DNA of 64,000 bases, taken from Hirsutella rhossiliensis. Lineage: Eukaryota; Ascomycota; Sordariomycetes; Hypocreales; Ophiocordycipitaceae. Each line of letters starts with the position of its first letter. Positions within the stretch are counted from its first letter, which is position 1. Under the pieces are notes generated by a model. That model did not search any database, was not told where the DNA came from, and saw only the letters and a list, made by a program, of their open reading frames with translations. The DNA lies in the NCBI RefSeq assembly GCF_020360975.1, contig NW_025408669.1:2418001-2482000 (forward strand), in the 5' to 3' direction. Shown in pieces: positions 46,541-57,580 of this stretch. Both the position numbers and the translations under genes were made by a program.

Positions 46541-48177
46541 TCATCGCCTTTCCAGCGTTGCGTGAAGCGTGTGATGCCGGATCAAGGCGACGCAGCCCAG
46601 GGCCACGACGGCCAGCCCCAGCAGCGTCAGCCACACGCCCCGGAATGCCTCCATGAAAGATTCAATCACGCCCTCGTACCAGCCCTCGGGGAGGTGCTTG
46701 AGCGCCCCGAGGTCGTTCCGGATCCGCCTAATCTCCTCGGCCGCGTTGGGGTAGTCGCCAAACCGATCCCACAGCCGCGTCTTGAGGATATTTTGGTACA
46801 CGGCGGATCCAATCGTCACTCCGAGGGTGCCGCCGAGGCTCCTCGCCAGGTCTGCAAATACTGTCAGCGACGAAAAGACACCGTGGCACGAGCAACATAC
46901 AGGTGGCAGACGTGACGACGGCCTGCTGCGAATGCTCCACCGCCGCGATGCACGCCAACAGCGTAATGGTTAGCATGGCGCCGTAGCCGCCACCGACAAA
47001 GAAAAACGCCACGCTGCTAAGCCAAAGCGGGCTGTCTGTGTCCTGGAGCGTAAAGAGGACGAGCCCGAAAATCAAGACGACGAGACTGGCGATGCCCAGC
47101 CCCACGTAGCGGCCCGTCCGCCTCATGAGATAGCCCGCCGCCACGGAAAAGATGGACACGCCGACGGGCGACGGCAGGATCTTGAGGCCGGCCCCCGTGG
47201 CCGAGTCGCCCAGGACTTGCAGGTAGAGCGGCACGTAGAAGATGCCGGCCATGACCACCATTGTGCAGAGCAGGTTGCACAGACAGGCGGCCAGGACGGT
47301 GCGCCCGAGGAGGAGCTGGACGGGGATGATGGGCTGGCGGGCCCGGCTCTCCCACCAGAGGAAGACGGCAAAGATGACGACGGAGAGGGGGATGGTGATG
47401 AGGGGCAAGGGGTGTGTCCACGGGACCTGGTTGCCGCCGGAATTCAAGCCCAGGAGCAGCAGGACGAGAAAGGACGAGGTGAGGAAGACGCCGAAAAAGT
47501 CGATGCGGGCGAGGTACGACTTGTCCGACTGCTTGGGCGGCACGCGGACGAGGACGGCGACGGCGACGGCCGAGAGCAGCACGGGGGGCACCTGAATGAT
47601 AAAGGCCAGCCGCCAGCCCCATGCGGTGCGGTCGTTGATGAGGCCGCCAAAGATGCCGCCGAGCATGGCGCCCGAGCCGTAGCAGATGTTGCCGATGCCC
47701 TGGGCAATGCCCCTGTTGCGCAGCGGGATAAGATCGGAGCCGAGAAAGGTGGAGATGCTCATGAGGCCGCCGCCGCCGACGCCGGCAACGACGCGGCCGA
47801 GCACCATGGCGCGCTCGTCGCGGGCCAGGCCGCAGAGGAGGTTGCCGGCGGCGAAGACGAGGTTGCTGAAGACGAGGCCGGGCCCGCGGCCAAAGATGTC
47901 GGTCAGGCGGCCCGAGATGGGCTGGCAGGCGGCGTTTGAGATGAGATAGGCGGTGGCGAGCCAGGAGAGCAGGCTGAGGGAGTGGAACTCGCTGGCGATG
48001 GGGGCCGAGAGGGTGGCGATGATGGTCGAGTCGATGGCGCCGAGGAAGACGCCGAACCAGGCGGTGCCCATGATGAAGGCGAGGCGGGCAAAGGGGAGCT
48101 GCTTGGCGATGACGGTTCTCTCGCCTTGTTCCCCCTCTGCCTCTTCCTCCGCCGCCTCTTCCTCCTCCTCCTCGTCG

Positions 48178-48208
<31 letters not shown>

Positions 48209-48362
48209 CTTCTTGTGCTTGTCCATCTCGACGGCGATGGTGATGCTCGCCCCCATTCTTACGCCGCCCATTCGGCTGGGGAGCTTCTTGCGGAGGCTGC
48301 AGCAGCGGTGTGCGCTCGTGCCGGTCGACGCCCGAGGGCCCGCTCCGGTCCTGGCCCGCCAT
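46541..48362 (-). CDS. MFS transporter, vacuolar basic amino acid / multidrug (DHA2-like) type
   Basis: Two exons, 46901-48362 and 46541-46851 (49-nt intron), 590 residues. The cytosolic N-terminus is unusually acidic with a run of about 11 Glu and further Glu stretches, and carries ERTPLL (Glu16 to Leu20-Leu21), an acidic dileucine vacuolar signal type. The MFS core shows FLGAIDSTIIATLSAPI, ISGRLTDIFGRGPGLVF (motif A) and GRVVAGVGGGGLMSI, with about 14 membrane segments. The splice yields TSATYLARSLGGTLGVTIGSAVYQN, a conserved C-terminal part. Relatives include the fungal Fnx1/Vba group. Substrate is inferred only. Divergent from the Gfo/Idh/MocA gene. Confidence 0.87.
48180..48212. repeat. 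(TTC)11 trinucleotide microsatellite, poly-Glu coding
   Basis: Eleven perfect TTC units (GAA on the coding strand) encode a poly-Glu run in the N-terminus of the MFS transporter. CTC/TCC-rich neighbouring sequence encodes more Glu. Confidence 0.9.
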
Positions 48363-48955
48363 TGCGTGTCGAGCTGTTGTGGTGCAGACGGTGAGCCTGG
48401 ATTCTCACGGCCCCGAGAGCAGAGAGACAAGCCAGCAGGCAGTGGAACTTGCTTACTAACGTGACACTATACGTACATAACTTCGGTATCGGCCGCCGGG
48501 CGATCCGGCAGGCTCGTCGCTCGATAATGGCCCGGTGCACTGAACAAGTCGGGGCAATTGGAGATGCCAATGAAGCTACTGCAGAGCCGCGCAGTCATTG
48601 AAGCTGCAGCTGTGGCTTGCTGCCGCCCAACACCCGGCGGTTCGGGAATTGACCCCCTTGAATATCCGGTGCCCCGCCCCCGCCCCCGCCCCCGCCCCCA
48701 CGGCTTCCGCCTCCGGCCCGGCCCTTTCTCTGCCGCTCCTCACCTCACCTTTTATTCACTCGGCTCGAAACAGCTCACCACCGCAGGAGTCAAGAAACAT
48801 CCTGGTCAATATCCCCATATACCCCATCGCTCACTCCTCCACCGCATCGAGTCGTCACAAAAACCTCCCGTCTCCTCAATTCGAGGCCTGGCTGTCCCTC
48901 TCCCCCACGCCTCGACTCCTCTCTCGTCCAGGGACTCGACCTCACCGCGGCTACA
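48363..48955. promoter_or_regulatory. Divergent promoter of the MFS and Gfo/Idh/MocA genes
   Basis: 593 bp between head-to-head starts. It contains a CCCCCGC-type repeat (about 48672-48698) and a pyrimidine-rich leader toward the plus-strand gene. No specific operator recognised. Confidence 0.45.
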
Positions 48956-50389
48956 ATGACCGCCGCACTCCCCAACATGAAGCCCCTCAACGTCCTCATG
49001 GTAAGGCCCCCCCTTCCTCTTGTCGAGCAAAGAGAGGGCGCGTGTCTATAACTGTCCTCGGGTTCGCTTCCCAGGTCGGCACCGGCGAGTACACCACCGG
49101 CTTCGTTGGCGGCGGCGCCTCGGCATCCGACAAGAAGGTCGGCGTCGTCGGCCTGACCATGTTTGACCTCCGCCGCCGCGGCAAGGTCGGCAGGCTGGGC
49201 ATGGTGGGCGTCAACGGCTCCAAGTTTCCCGCCATCCGTACGTTGCCCCCCCTATAATACACTCAAGCAGGTCCATAGAGATGTAAGTGTATACGTTACA
49301 CATCTGACCCCAGGCGAGCACCTCGACCGCAACATCACCAAGGTCTACAACAACCTCGACACCTCGTTCGACTCCTTCCCCCCCGACACCGACCGCGACG
49401 CCCAAGCCTACAAGGCCGCCATCGACACCCTCGCGCCCGGCGACGCCATCACAATCTTCACGCCGGACCCGACGCACCTCGACATCGCCCTCTACGCCGT
49501 CGACCGCGGCGTCCACGTCCTCGTCACCAAGCCCGCCGTCCAGCGCCTCGCCGACCACCAGGAGCTGCTGCGGCGCGCGCGCGCCCGGGGCGTCTACGTC
49601 TACGTCGAGCACCACAAGCGCTTCGACCCGGCCTACGCCGACGCCCGACACCGCGCGCGCCAGCTCGGCGACTTCAACTACTTCTACGCCTACATGGCGC
49701 AGCCCAAGTACCAGCTGCAGACGTTCCGCGCCTGGGCCGGCTCCGACTCGGACATCTCGTACTACCTCAACAGCCACCACGTCGACGTGTGCGACTCCAT
49801 GGTGCGCCCGCTGGGCTACCGCCCCGTGCGCGTCTCGGCCGCGTCGTCGCTCGGCGTCGCCACGGCGCTCGTGGGCTGCGCCGCCGGCACCGAGGACACC
49901 ATCACCCTGCTCGTCACCTGGGCGCGCGACGGCCACCCGGCCGACGAGAAGCGTGCCGTCGGCGTCTTCACCGCCTCGTGGACGGCCCCCGAGCGTGCCG
50001 GCGTGCACACCAGCCAGCACTTCCACTACCTGGCCTCGGGCGGCGAGATCCGCGTCGACCAGGCCCGCCGCGGCTACGACGTGGCCGACGACGCCGCCGG
50101 CCAGGTCCAGTGGCTCAACCCCTTTTACATGCGCTACGCCCCGGACGAGGACGGCAACTTCAACGGCCAGACGGGCTACGGCTACGTCTCGCTCGAAAAG
50201 TTCGTCGACGGCTGCCGGGCTGTCAATGCCGGAGAGGTCGAGGCGCGCCATCTGGACGCAAAGGACCTGCCCACGCTTGCCAACACCGTCGCCACCACTG
50301 CCATCCTCGAGGCCGGGCGCCGCAGCATCGACCAGGGGGGGCGCGAGGTGGGCATTTTAGTTGACGGTGACACCTGGTCTTTGGTTTGA
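48956..50389 (+). CDS. Gfo/Idh/MocA-family NAD(P)-dependent oxidoreductase
   Basis: Three exons (48956-49000, 49075-49237, 49314-50389), 427 residues. Splicing gives the Rossmann start [19 protein letters not shown]. The family's central motif is present as [19 protein letters not shown], followed by [18 protein letters not shown], where the EHHKRFDP stretch is at the usual catalytic position. A C-terminal alpha/beta domain includes [17 protein letters not shown]. Close fungal relatives are often labelled D-galacturonate reductase-like, but the substrate is not deducible here. The second in-frame Met (48977) is an alternative start. Strong third-position GC bias throughout. Confidence 0.85.
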
Positions 50390-51038
50390 GGGGTTTGATG
50401 CACGAGTATCGACATGCCTGTTCTTCTGGTTCTGTGCTATGTAGGGGCGGAGCGAGGGCCTCGCATACGGCTTTGAAAGAGAGTTATTACACGGTGTATT
50501 CCTTTTCGGCACGGGAATGAAGCGTTGGATACGACGGGGCTTCTTTGTCTTTGTGGCAAACGCCATCCCTATTTGACCCCCTTTACACTCGCCATGACTT
50601 GTCCGCAACCAACACCCAGCCACCTACCCGGTAGCAGCGAGCTGCTCCCGGTCAGCCATATATCTTTGCCAGCTCAGCTACGAATACCGCATAAAATTAG
50701 AAGCATGCCCTCGCAGAAACAATTAATGAGAAATTCAATGTTCGCGAGCTGTGGTCGCCATGATGTCATTTTGCTGCCATAACCTCCGTCCATGTGGCGG
50801 CGAAAAGGAAAAATGGAGCAGAATTATCAATGCACAAAACACCAAGCCGGAATCTCCCCACGCCGTTTCTTCCTCCCTCACAAGCTTCATCTGCTTCGCT
50901 TCAACGCCATCACAACTGCTTCTCCCACCCACATCACCTGAATACTCGACAAGGGCCGCTGCTTTCTTCACATTCTTTCTATACGTATATACATGCCCAC
51001 ATAAGACAGTAATATCCGTCCAGGCGTGCCCCTTCACC
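50390..51038. other. Intergenic region
   Basis: 3' region of the preceding gene and promoter of the Rit1 gene, same strand. No other feature recognised. Confidence 0.5.
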
Positions 51039-52689
51039 ATGTCCTCGGCCCCCTACCCCGATCCCACAGCCCTCATCTTCCCTCACCAACCGTCCCTCTC
51101 CTCGCTCCTCTCTTCCCTCCGCCGCTCAACCCTCTCCCTGCACAACCGCCTGGCCTCAATCCGCGCCGACGCCGCCTTTGTCGCTCGCGCCGCCTCGGCC
51201 TTCTCCCGGCCCGGCGCCCATGATGACGGCGATGCCGGCTCGGCGTCGTTCAACGCCGGCAGAAACAACTGCAGCAGCGGTAGACGGCCGAGGCCGCTCG
51301 TCGCCAACGAGCGCTGCGGAAGTTGGTACATGCCGCCGGACCGCAAGGCCGCCAGCGCCTACTTTAAGAGCACCGACGGCCATGAGCGCGCGTGGAAGTT
51401 TAGCACGCGTAGGCTCAACCTGCATCTCGTCGACATGATTGAGGACAATGACGGGTAGGATATCCACCGCGGTGCTTCTTAACAAAAGAGTCAAATGCGT
51501 GCTGATCAACTATGTAGCGTCATCATCGTCGACTCTACCCGTCGAGGAAAACGCAAGTATTCCCCTGACACCCTCTCAACCCACACATCGTGAGCCATCC
51601 CTTGAGCCGGAAACATGTGAGCTAACATGCAGCCCCTACACAGGCATGCCCGACGCCCTCTCTACCACCATCCCCATCTGGTGCACCGTCGTCAACCTCG
51701 CCCTCTTGCCCTCGCACCCTCTCTCGCCGAATCTCTTCCTGCCACCCCATCTGCCCCCCTCGACTCACGCCCAAGTCTCCGCCCTCATCCCAGGCTTCCT
51801 CGCCTCGCTACGCGCCCTCGATCTTGACTTGCTGCCCCGTTGCCGCCTCTCCAAGCCGCTGCGCCCGCTCTGGGTTACCCCCGACTCCACCCTCGATCCG
51901 GACCCGGGCCCGGACGCCGACGGCTCCCTCTTCGATGACTACCGCCCCGTCATCTGCTGCACTGCCAGCAGGGCGGTCCGGGGCAGCGAGATGGACGAGG
52001 GCGGCTATGTGCAGGGCGCCGCTGACGATGCCGAGAATTGGTCCTGTGGCTTGACCCCGACCCTCTTCTGGGACCACGTCGACGAGCTGCTGGCCGCTCC
52101 CGAAGCCGAACTCTCTGACATGATAGCCAGCCTTGTCTCGCAGCGCGAGTCCGCTCGCAAAGACGGCATGGCCGCTTCTTCCTCCCCGGCCTTGTCACGC
52201 AAATCGCTGACCTCCTACCTCTCCGTCTGCCCCCTGCCCCTGCACACACCCACCGCCCCCAACACCTGCCACATCGCCCTTACCTCCGCCGCCTCGACGC
52301 CGCAAGACTCATGGACCCGGTCCCCGACGCACATGGAGGTCGGCCTCGGCAGGCACAAGACGGCCAGCCGCAACCTTCGTCTCGCCCTGCCCGAAATCTG
52401 CGCCTTTGCCGCCCGCTTCCTCGACAAGGGGACGCCATCGGAGCCCACGGCGCAGGTGGTGGTGGCGTGCGACTCTGGTAAGGATGTCTCGGTAGGTGCA
52501 GCGCTCGCCTTGTCGTGTTATCTGTTCGACGAGCACGGCGCGTTCCGTGTGCCAGGGGAGGGCTTGTCCTTTACCAAGGCGCTCGTCAAGGCCAGGCTGG
52601 GCGCCATCATGAGCGCCTTCCCCGAAGCCAACCCCAGCCGGCAAACCCTGCAGAGTGTAAACAGCTTCCTGATGGATTGGCGAAAGTGA
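51039..52689 (+). CDS. RIT1: Rit1: initiator tRNA A64 2'-O-ribosylphosphate transferase
   Basis: Three exons (51039-51454, 51518-51552, 51644-52689), 498 residues. Exon 1 encodes SWYMPPDRKAASAYFKSTDGHE and LNLHLVDMIEDNDG. The 35-nt exon 2 encodes VIIVDSTRRGK. The second intron has a GC donor (GCAAGT); using it gives STRRGKRMPDALSTTIPIWC, the hallmark of the family, whereas the nearby GT donor breaks the motif. The C-terminal domain contains VVVACDSGKDVSVGAALAL and FPEANPSRQTLQSVNSFLM, a phosphatase-like nucleotide-binding segment typical of Rit1. The enzyme modifies initiator tRNA-Met so it is excluded from elongation. Confidence 0.9.
51553..51643 (+). other. GC-AG intron in RIT1
   Basis: The donor reads AAAC|GCAAGT, the branch GAGCTAAC and the acceptor CTACACAG; 91 nt. 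It leaves phase 1, and C plus GC makes the Arg of RGKRMPDAL. A GT donor two bases downstream would shift the frame with this acceptor or insert extra residues with an upstream AG. Confidence 0.75.
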
Positions 52690-52949
52690 GCCATAATTAA
52701 GCAATTGGAAAGGAACAAATCATTCAGGCCAACCGGGACAAGCAGAAAACGAGGGTCTCATTTCGTCGTATGTCTCTATGCGCGTCTTTCTAGCCGTCAT
52801 CATGTCCTAGTGAGAACAAGCAAGATGTCATGGATGACTACTGCGTGCCAAAATCTCCAGCGCGCCTCGCTTCACGGCTCTCCTGTTTATGGGATGTCTT
52901 CTTGTTGTGGAATGCCCTCCCCCTTTGACCTCGACAGCGGAATATGACT

Positions 52950-53758
52950 CTAGACCTCGCCGGCCTCAATCTTTTGCAGGCAGGCTGGGAACTCGGACCA
53001 GTCGCGCATGATGACGACGGCGCCGGCGTCCGTGAGCACCTTTTCCATCTCGGGCCTCAAGTCCGGGGAGTAGGGGCCGACGTAGCCAATGACCTTGATG
53101 CCGGCGCGGGTGCCGCTGAGGGTGCCGCTCTTGCTGTCCTCAATGGCGACGCTCTCGTCGGCCTTTTTGCCCAGGTCCTTGAGGGCGTGGAGGTAGATGG
53201 CCGGGTCGGGCTTGCTGGTGGGTTTGTCGAGGCTGGTGGCGGCCGAGTAGATCTTGTCGCCCTTGTCACTCTTGAAGTACTTGTCCTGGCCGACCTTGTC
53301 GACGGAGGCCTTGACGCGGCGCAGGGCCGACGAGGAGACGACGGCAAGGCAGTACTTGTTGGAGGCGGCCAGCTTCTCGAGCTGCTCGTCGACGCCGGGA
53401 CAGGGGCGCAGCGCGGCCTTGAGCTTTGCGATGACGGCGTCCTCCTCCATGCTGACATACTTTTCCATGTCGTCGGGGCTAATCTGGATGCCATGCTGCT
53501 TCTGCAGCGTGGTGAGCATGCCGCGGAAGTTTTGGCCAACAAACTCCTTGATGAGCGTCTCGCCGGTGAAGGTGATTTGGAGGCCGCGCTCCTTGCAGAT
53601 CTTGTTGATGAGGTCGGCGCAGGCCTCGAATGCGAGCTCCTCGGAGAGGACGAGGGTGTTGTCGCAGTCGAAGAGGAGGGTGTTGATCTGCGATGGAGTG
53701 TCAGCGAAGCCCAGCGAGTCTTGGCATTGGGGGAAAGGAGGCATCGTACTTGAGGCAT
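52950..53758 (-). CDS. HAD-superfamily phosphatase
   Basis: Predicted exons 53750-53758 (MPQ) and 52950-53687, 248 residues, joined over a 62-nt intron (GTACGA, branch GCTGAC, acceptor TCGCAG). This gives MPQINTLLFDCDNTLVLSEE with nucleophile Asp10 and acid/base Asp12. Further HAD motifs are VVSSSALRRV (motif II Ser/Thr), SKPDPAIYLHAL (motif III Lys) and VAIEDSKSGTLSGTRAGIKVIGY (motif IV). The cap region suggests the phosphoglycolate/beta-phosphoglucomutase-like subclass. An unspliced frame beginning MPPFPQ is open too but starts with unconserved residues, so the spliced model is preferred. Substrate unknown; cytosolic. Confidence 0.85.
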
Positions 53759-55314
53759 CTTGAGTGATGGTGAGTGTTTTTCGGGGGGGCTGGAAGACGA
53801 GGAAGTGGCCGACGAAGCTTTGCTTGGAGCGAGGCGAGGGTTGAGAGATGGGACAGAGGATGGGAGCCAGAAATGAAGACAAGAAAGAGGAGGAATGGAA
53901 GAAGAAGAAGGAAAAGGAGAAGTAGAAGTAGAGGAAGAAAAGGACAGGGCTCGGGCGAAGGCGACAGCGGAGGGACCTAGCGGTCGGGAAGTAGCAGCAG
54001 TGACGGCAACAGGCGGGCTGGCTGCCGCTCTTTTTGACACCCCTCCTGATTGTACTCGTTACGAAGTAATTACTTGCTTTTTTTGTTGGTGGGGGGAGAG
54101 GCGGAATACGGTAGAAACGCTGCAGAATCCCAATGGCCGCGACAGACTTCCGGGTTGTGCCGACAAGAGGCTCTCCCTCGTTACCGGGATACCTCAACAA
54201 CTTTGTTCCTCGTCTCGTCGTTTCCCTCCCGTCGCCTATTTTGCACAGCCATCATCCGCTCCGAAGCCAGCTCATCGAGCTACCTCGTGCGTACGTGTCG
54301 ATTTTCCCACGCCCTCCCCAGGCCACGGCTCGCCCGCTGCCCCCTGTTGGTGACGATGTAGTTAATCCCAGCAGAATATAGAAAGGAGCCAGTCATGGCG
54401 AGGCAAGAGGAGGACTTCGGTATGCATCGTGGTCGAAGCAAGACGATGTGTCGTGTACAAGCCAAGGTACTGTACGGAGTCCTTGTTCTGTTCTATCCAG
54501 GCCAGACCTTCACTTCAGGTACTGTAACTTACAGTTTACCCCTCCCCCTCCTTGTCGTCATCTGCCGCCCCGTGCTCCTTCAGTTATATACGTATACGGA
54601 TAATAAGCTTAGGTAATGCATTCGTCTCCCTCCCACGCCAAACGTCTCTTCGACGCGCCTCTCACAATAGCCATCCACGTTTTTTCTTTCGGCCACGCGT
54701 GCATTGTCAACCGTTGAGAAGACGACAGTAATGACAAAAGGAAAAAAAAACAATCGAGAGACCGAGCAGGCAAACCATGGCACAGACGCATGCACCTCTC
54801 TCCGAAATCGCATCTGCTGCTCTCACCGCAACCTCCATGTCGGCGCTTATGCACCAGCGGCAAGCCCATCACGGAAGGTCAGCAGGTCTCCTTGGCCGTC
54901 TCGTAGCACAAGAGAGTGGCGGTGGGAGGATAGCGGGCCAACTCTCTGTTCCTGGTGCCCAATCATGGCACAAACCCGCCTCCTGTAATGTAAATATGGC
55001 GACATTATTCACACACGAATATGCTAGCTATGCTCGAGCGTCGCAGGAGGTGCCGCCTCGGGCAAACAAAAAACAAAGGAGGAAAATACACAGTCCTGAA
55101 CGCCCTGTTACACCACCACGAGAGCCTCTTTGGTCATCGTCGTCATGCTCGTCATCAGCCATCGTCAACCCGGTCTCCTGCACCATGTCCGTAGCCTTTC
55201 CATCAAGGAACTAGCTTTGGAGAATAAAACACGCATCCTACCAGCGATGCGTCGTCGACTTCTGTTGCCGAAAAGATAGCCTCGGACAGCTCGTTGGGCT
55301 CAACCGACGCCCCC
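53759..55314. other. Intergenic region, 1.6 kb
   Basis: The left part is the leader of the HAD gene, very rich in pyrimidine on its coding strand (A/G on plus, about 53800-53950). The right part is the 3' region of the Hsp40 gene. A 145-codon plus-strand frame (54777-55214) has no recognisable character. Confidence 0.5.
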
Positions 55315-56575
55315 CTACAAAATCTCGCGCAGCTTCTGCTTCTGGGCCGCCGTCAGGCTCGAGGGAAAGTTGACCTTGTACTTGATGACAAAGTCGCCGC
55401 GCTGGCCGGGCTTCTTGGTAATGGGCATGCCGAGGCCGGGATAGCGATCCTCGCTGCCGGGCTGCGTCGGCCCGCTCTTGTCCAGGTTGATCTGCCGGCC
55501 CTCGATCGTCGTCACGGTGCGTTTCCAACCCGTCAGCGCCTCCTTGAGGTCGAGCGTCACCGGGTGCACAATGTCGTTGTCCTCGCGCTTGAAGAGCGGG
55601 TGTTCCTTCTGCGGGTCACGGTTAGCATCATCATCCTTGGTCCCAATCCAATGGTTTGTCGGCTTACCTCTTCGACGATAAAGTGCAGGTCCTGGCGTCC
55701 GCCCTCGACCTGGTCGCCGACGCCGTTGAACTTGATCTTGGAGCCCTTCTTGAGCCCCGGCTTGATGGGCACTTCGAGCACCTGGTCCGTCTGCACGCGC
55801 TTGCCCGACTCGTCAAACGTCTTGCGCTTAATCTTCATCTTCTTGGTCACCCCGTTGAAGAGCTCCTCGAGCGTCAGCGGCAGGGGCCGTTCGACAGTCG
55901 TGATCTCAGGCGTGGGCTCGCGTTTCCGGGGGTCCGGGAACCCAGACGACCGCATTCTCGTACGGCCAGCACGCGAGGCACCGTCCGGAGTGCCACCAAA
56001 GGAGGAGAAGATGCCGGCAAGGTCGTCGTCGTCATCGGCTCGCCTGCCGCCAGCGCCGCCACCCTGACGCACAAACTCGGCAAAGATGTCCTCGGGGTTG
56101 TTGAAGCTGAAGCCGCCGCCGCCGCCACCGCCGGTGCTGAAGTGGAAGGTCCGGGCGCCGCCAGCGCCAGGCATGCCGCCGCTGCCAAAGTCGAAGCCGG
56201 AAAAGCCGCCGGGCATGGCGCCACCCGCAAAGGGGTTCCCGCCGGCACCAGCGTCGTCAGGAGGGGGGGCGCCTCCGCCGCGAAGCAGCACCTCGAGGCC
56301 ATACTGGTCGTAAATCTTGCGCTTCTCGGGGTCAGACAGAATCTCGTAGGCTTGGGAGCACTCCTTGAACTTTTCGGCGGCGTTGGGGTTGTCCTTGTTC
56401 TTGTCGGGGTGCCATTTCAGCGCCGCTTTTCTACACGCGGGACCGTGGTCAGCCTGCGGGCACAGTCAAGAGCCTTTGGGTGCAGATCAACATACCTGTA
56501 GCCTTTTTTGATTTCATCCTGCGAAGCGTCGGGCTTGGTGCCGAGCGTGTCGTAGAGCTTGGTTTCTTTTACCAT
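55315..56575 (-). CDS. Type II Hsp40 / DnaJ co-chaperone (Sis1/DNAJB1-like)
   Basis: Three exons (56496-56575, 55668-56430, 55315-55608), 378 residues. The J-domain runs [19 protein letters not shown] ... [14 protein letters not shown] with the HPD tripeptide intact, then [19 protein letters not shown] Gly/Phe-rich region follows ([24 protein letters not shown]). There is no zinc-finger domain. The C-terminal substrate-binding beta domains include [40 protein letters not shown] and, after the last splice, [19 protein letters not shown]. Acts with cytosolic/nuclear Hsp70. A heat-shock element lies upstream. Confidence 0.95.
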
Positions 56576-57249
56576 GGTGAGCAGCTGGTCAATTACCGAG
56601 TCGCCCCCGGGAGGTCAAAAAGAAGGTACGTCTTTCTATTCTTTGGCTGGGTATTGAAAGTGCGGGGGGCAGGAAGCCGACGATGTACCAGGCCGAGAAA
56701 ATAAGAGGCGCAGGGAGGGGGGGGGGGAAGAAGAGGTAAGAAGGAACGAAAAAAAAAAGAGGCAGATGAAGGAATCAAAGGCGCCGTAAAAGAAGCGTTT
56801 GTCGTTGCGCAGACGAGAGAGTCCGTGTGTGTGTGCGATGCACAAGAAGTTGCGGGAAGCAAGGAAGGGAGAAGTGACGTTTGCGAGGCGATGGATGTTA
56901 TTACTGGCACACGGGCACAGGCCTGAAGAGGGCGAGTGGGGCCCCAGCCAGCTGCCCGGCCGGAGCTTGTGGAAGATTCTCCATTCCCACCTGGGTGGGC
57001 ATTGAGTGTTGCCTCTTGTCATTGCCGCATCGGCCCAATCGAAGAAGACATGAGGTCGCTATTGTGCACTTTTTGCCAGGGCACCGAATCACGCCCCCGA
57101 CATTCCATCACCGCCTTGCAGTACATGCTCTGGGCACGCCTCCCGACAGCGCACAACGGCTATGCCCCTTCGCCCTCGTCTGATATATGCATATTCCTCC
57201 TACTCCCAGACCGTGTCTCGAGCTGGGTACCCACGTAAGTTATTCACCA

Positions 57250-57273
57250 AGGTACCTAGGTAAGGTAGGTACT
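57250..57273. repeat. TACCTAGGTA-type short repeat
   Basis: AGGTACCTAGGTAAGGTAGG followed by TACT; same motif family as at 27901 and 41040-41165. It lies in the Hsp40 upstream region, 26 bp from the heat-shock element. Confidence 0.6.
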
Positions 57274-57298
57274 GAACGTAGGCCGTCTTCTGGCCATG

Positions 57299-57316
57299 GA
57301 ACCTTCCAGAACCTTC
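57299..57316. promoter_or_regulatory. Perfect four-unit heat-shock element
   Basis: GAAccTTCcaGAAccTTC: four alternating inverted nGAAn pentamers in perfect phase, the classical Hsf1 binding arrangement, about 725 bp upstream of the Hsp40 start. Confidence 0.75.
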
Positions 57317-57580
57317 CGCTCTAGACACTACAGAGTATTGTATTTACAGACGAATTGCTTCAAACACGCCAGAGATGCACCTCCAGGGTCAACGTCATGT
57401 TCCGTCCGCCCAGGCGCCTGGCTTCACTTACTGCTTGCATGACCCCCCTTGTCGACGCTCCTAACAAGTAATCCCCCTGCAACCGCTTCGGCCCAAGCGA
57501 ATATGCATCCCCGTTTTTGCGTCCATTGGGCTCCGGTCTGCCCATCCAAATCCAAGGCCACTCATGACTCCTCTGCACCT

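Larger units (their letters stand above)
56576..57580 (-). promoter_or_regulatory. Promoter and leader of the Hsp40 gene
   Basis: 1 kb between the Hsp40 start and the end of the USP-like gene (both minus strand), so it also carries the latter's 3' untranslated region. It contains a four-unit heat-shock element (57299-57316), a two-unit GAAGATTC site (56972-56979), a TACCTAGGTA-type repeat (57250-57273) and a purine/G tract on plus (about 56710-56762). Confidence 0.6.

Noticed and set aside
53741..53759. Unspliced start (MPPFPQ) for the HAD phosphatase
   Set aside because: A consensus intron (GTACGA, GCTGAC, GCAG) joins an upstream MPQ directly to the first HAD strand; the unspliced leader has no family-like residues.
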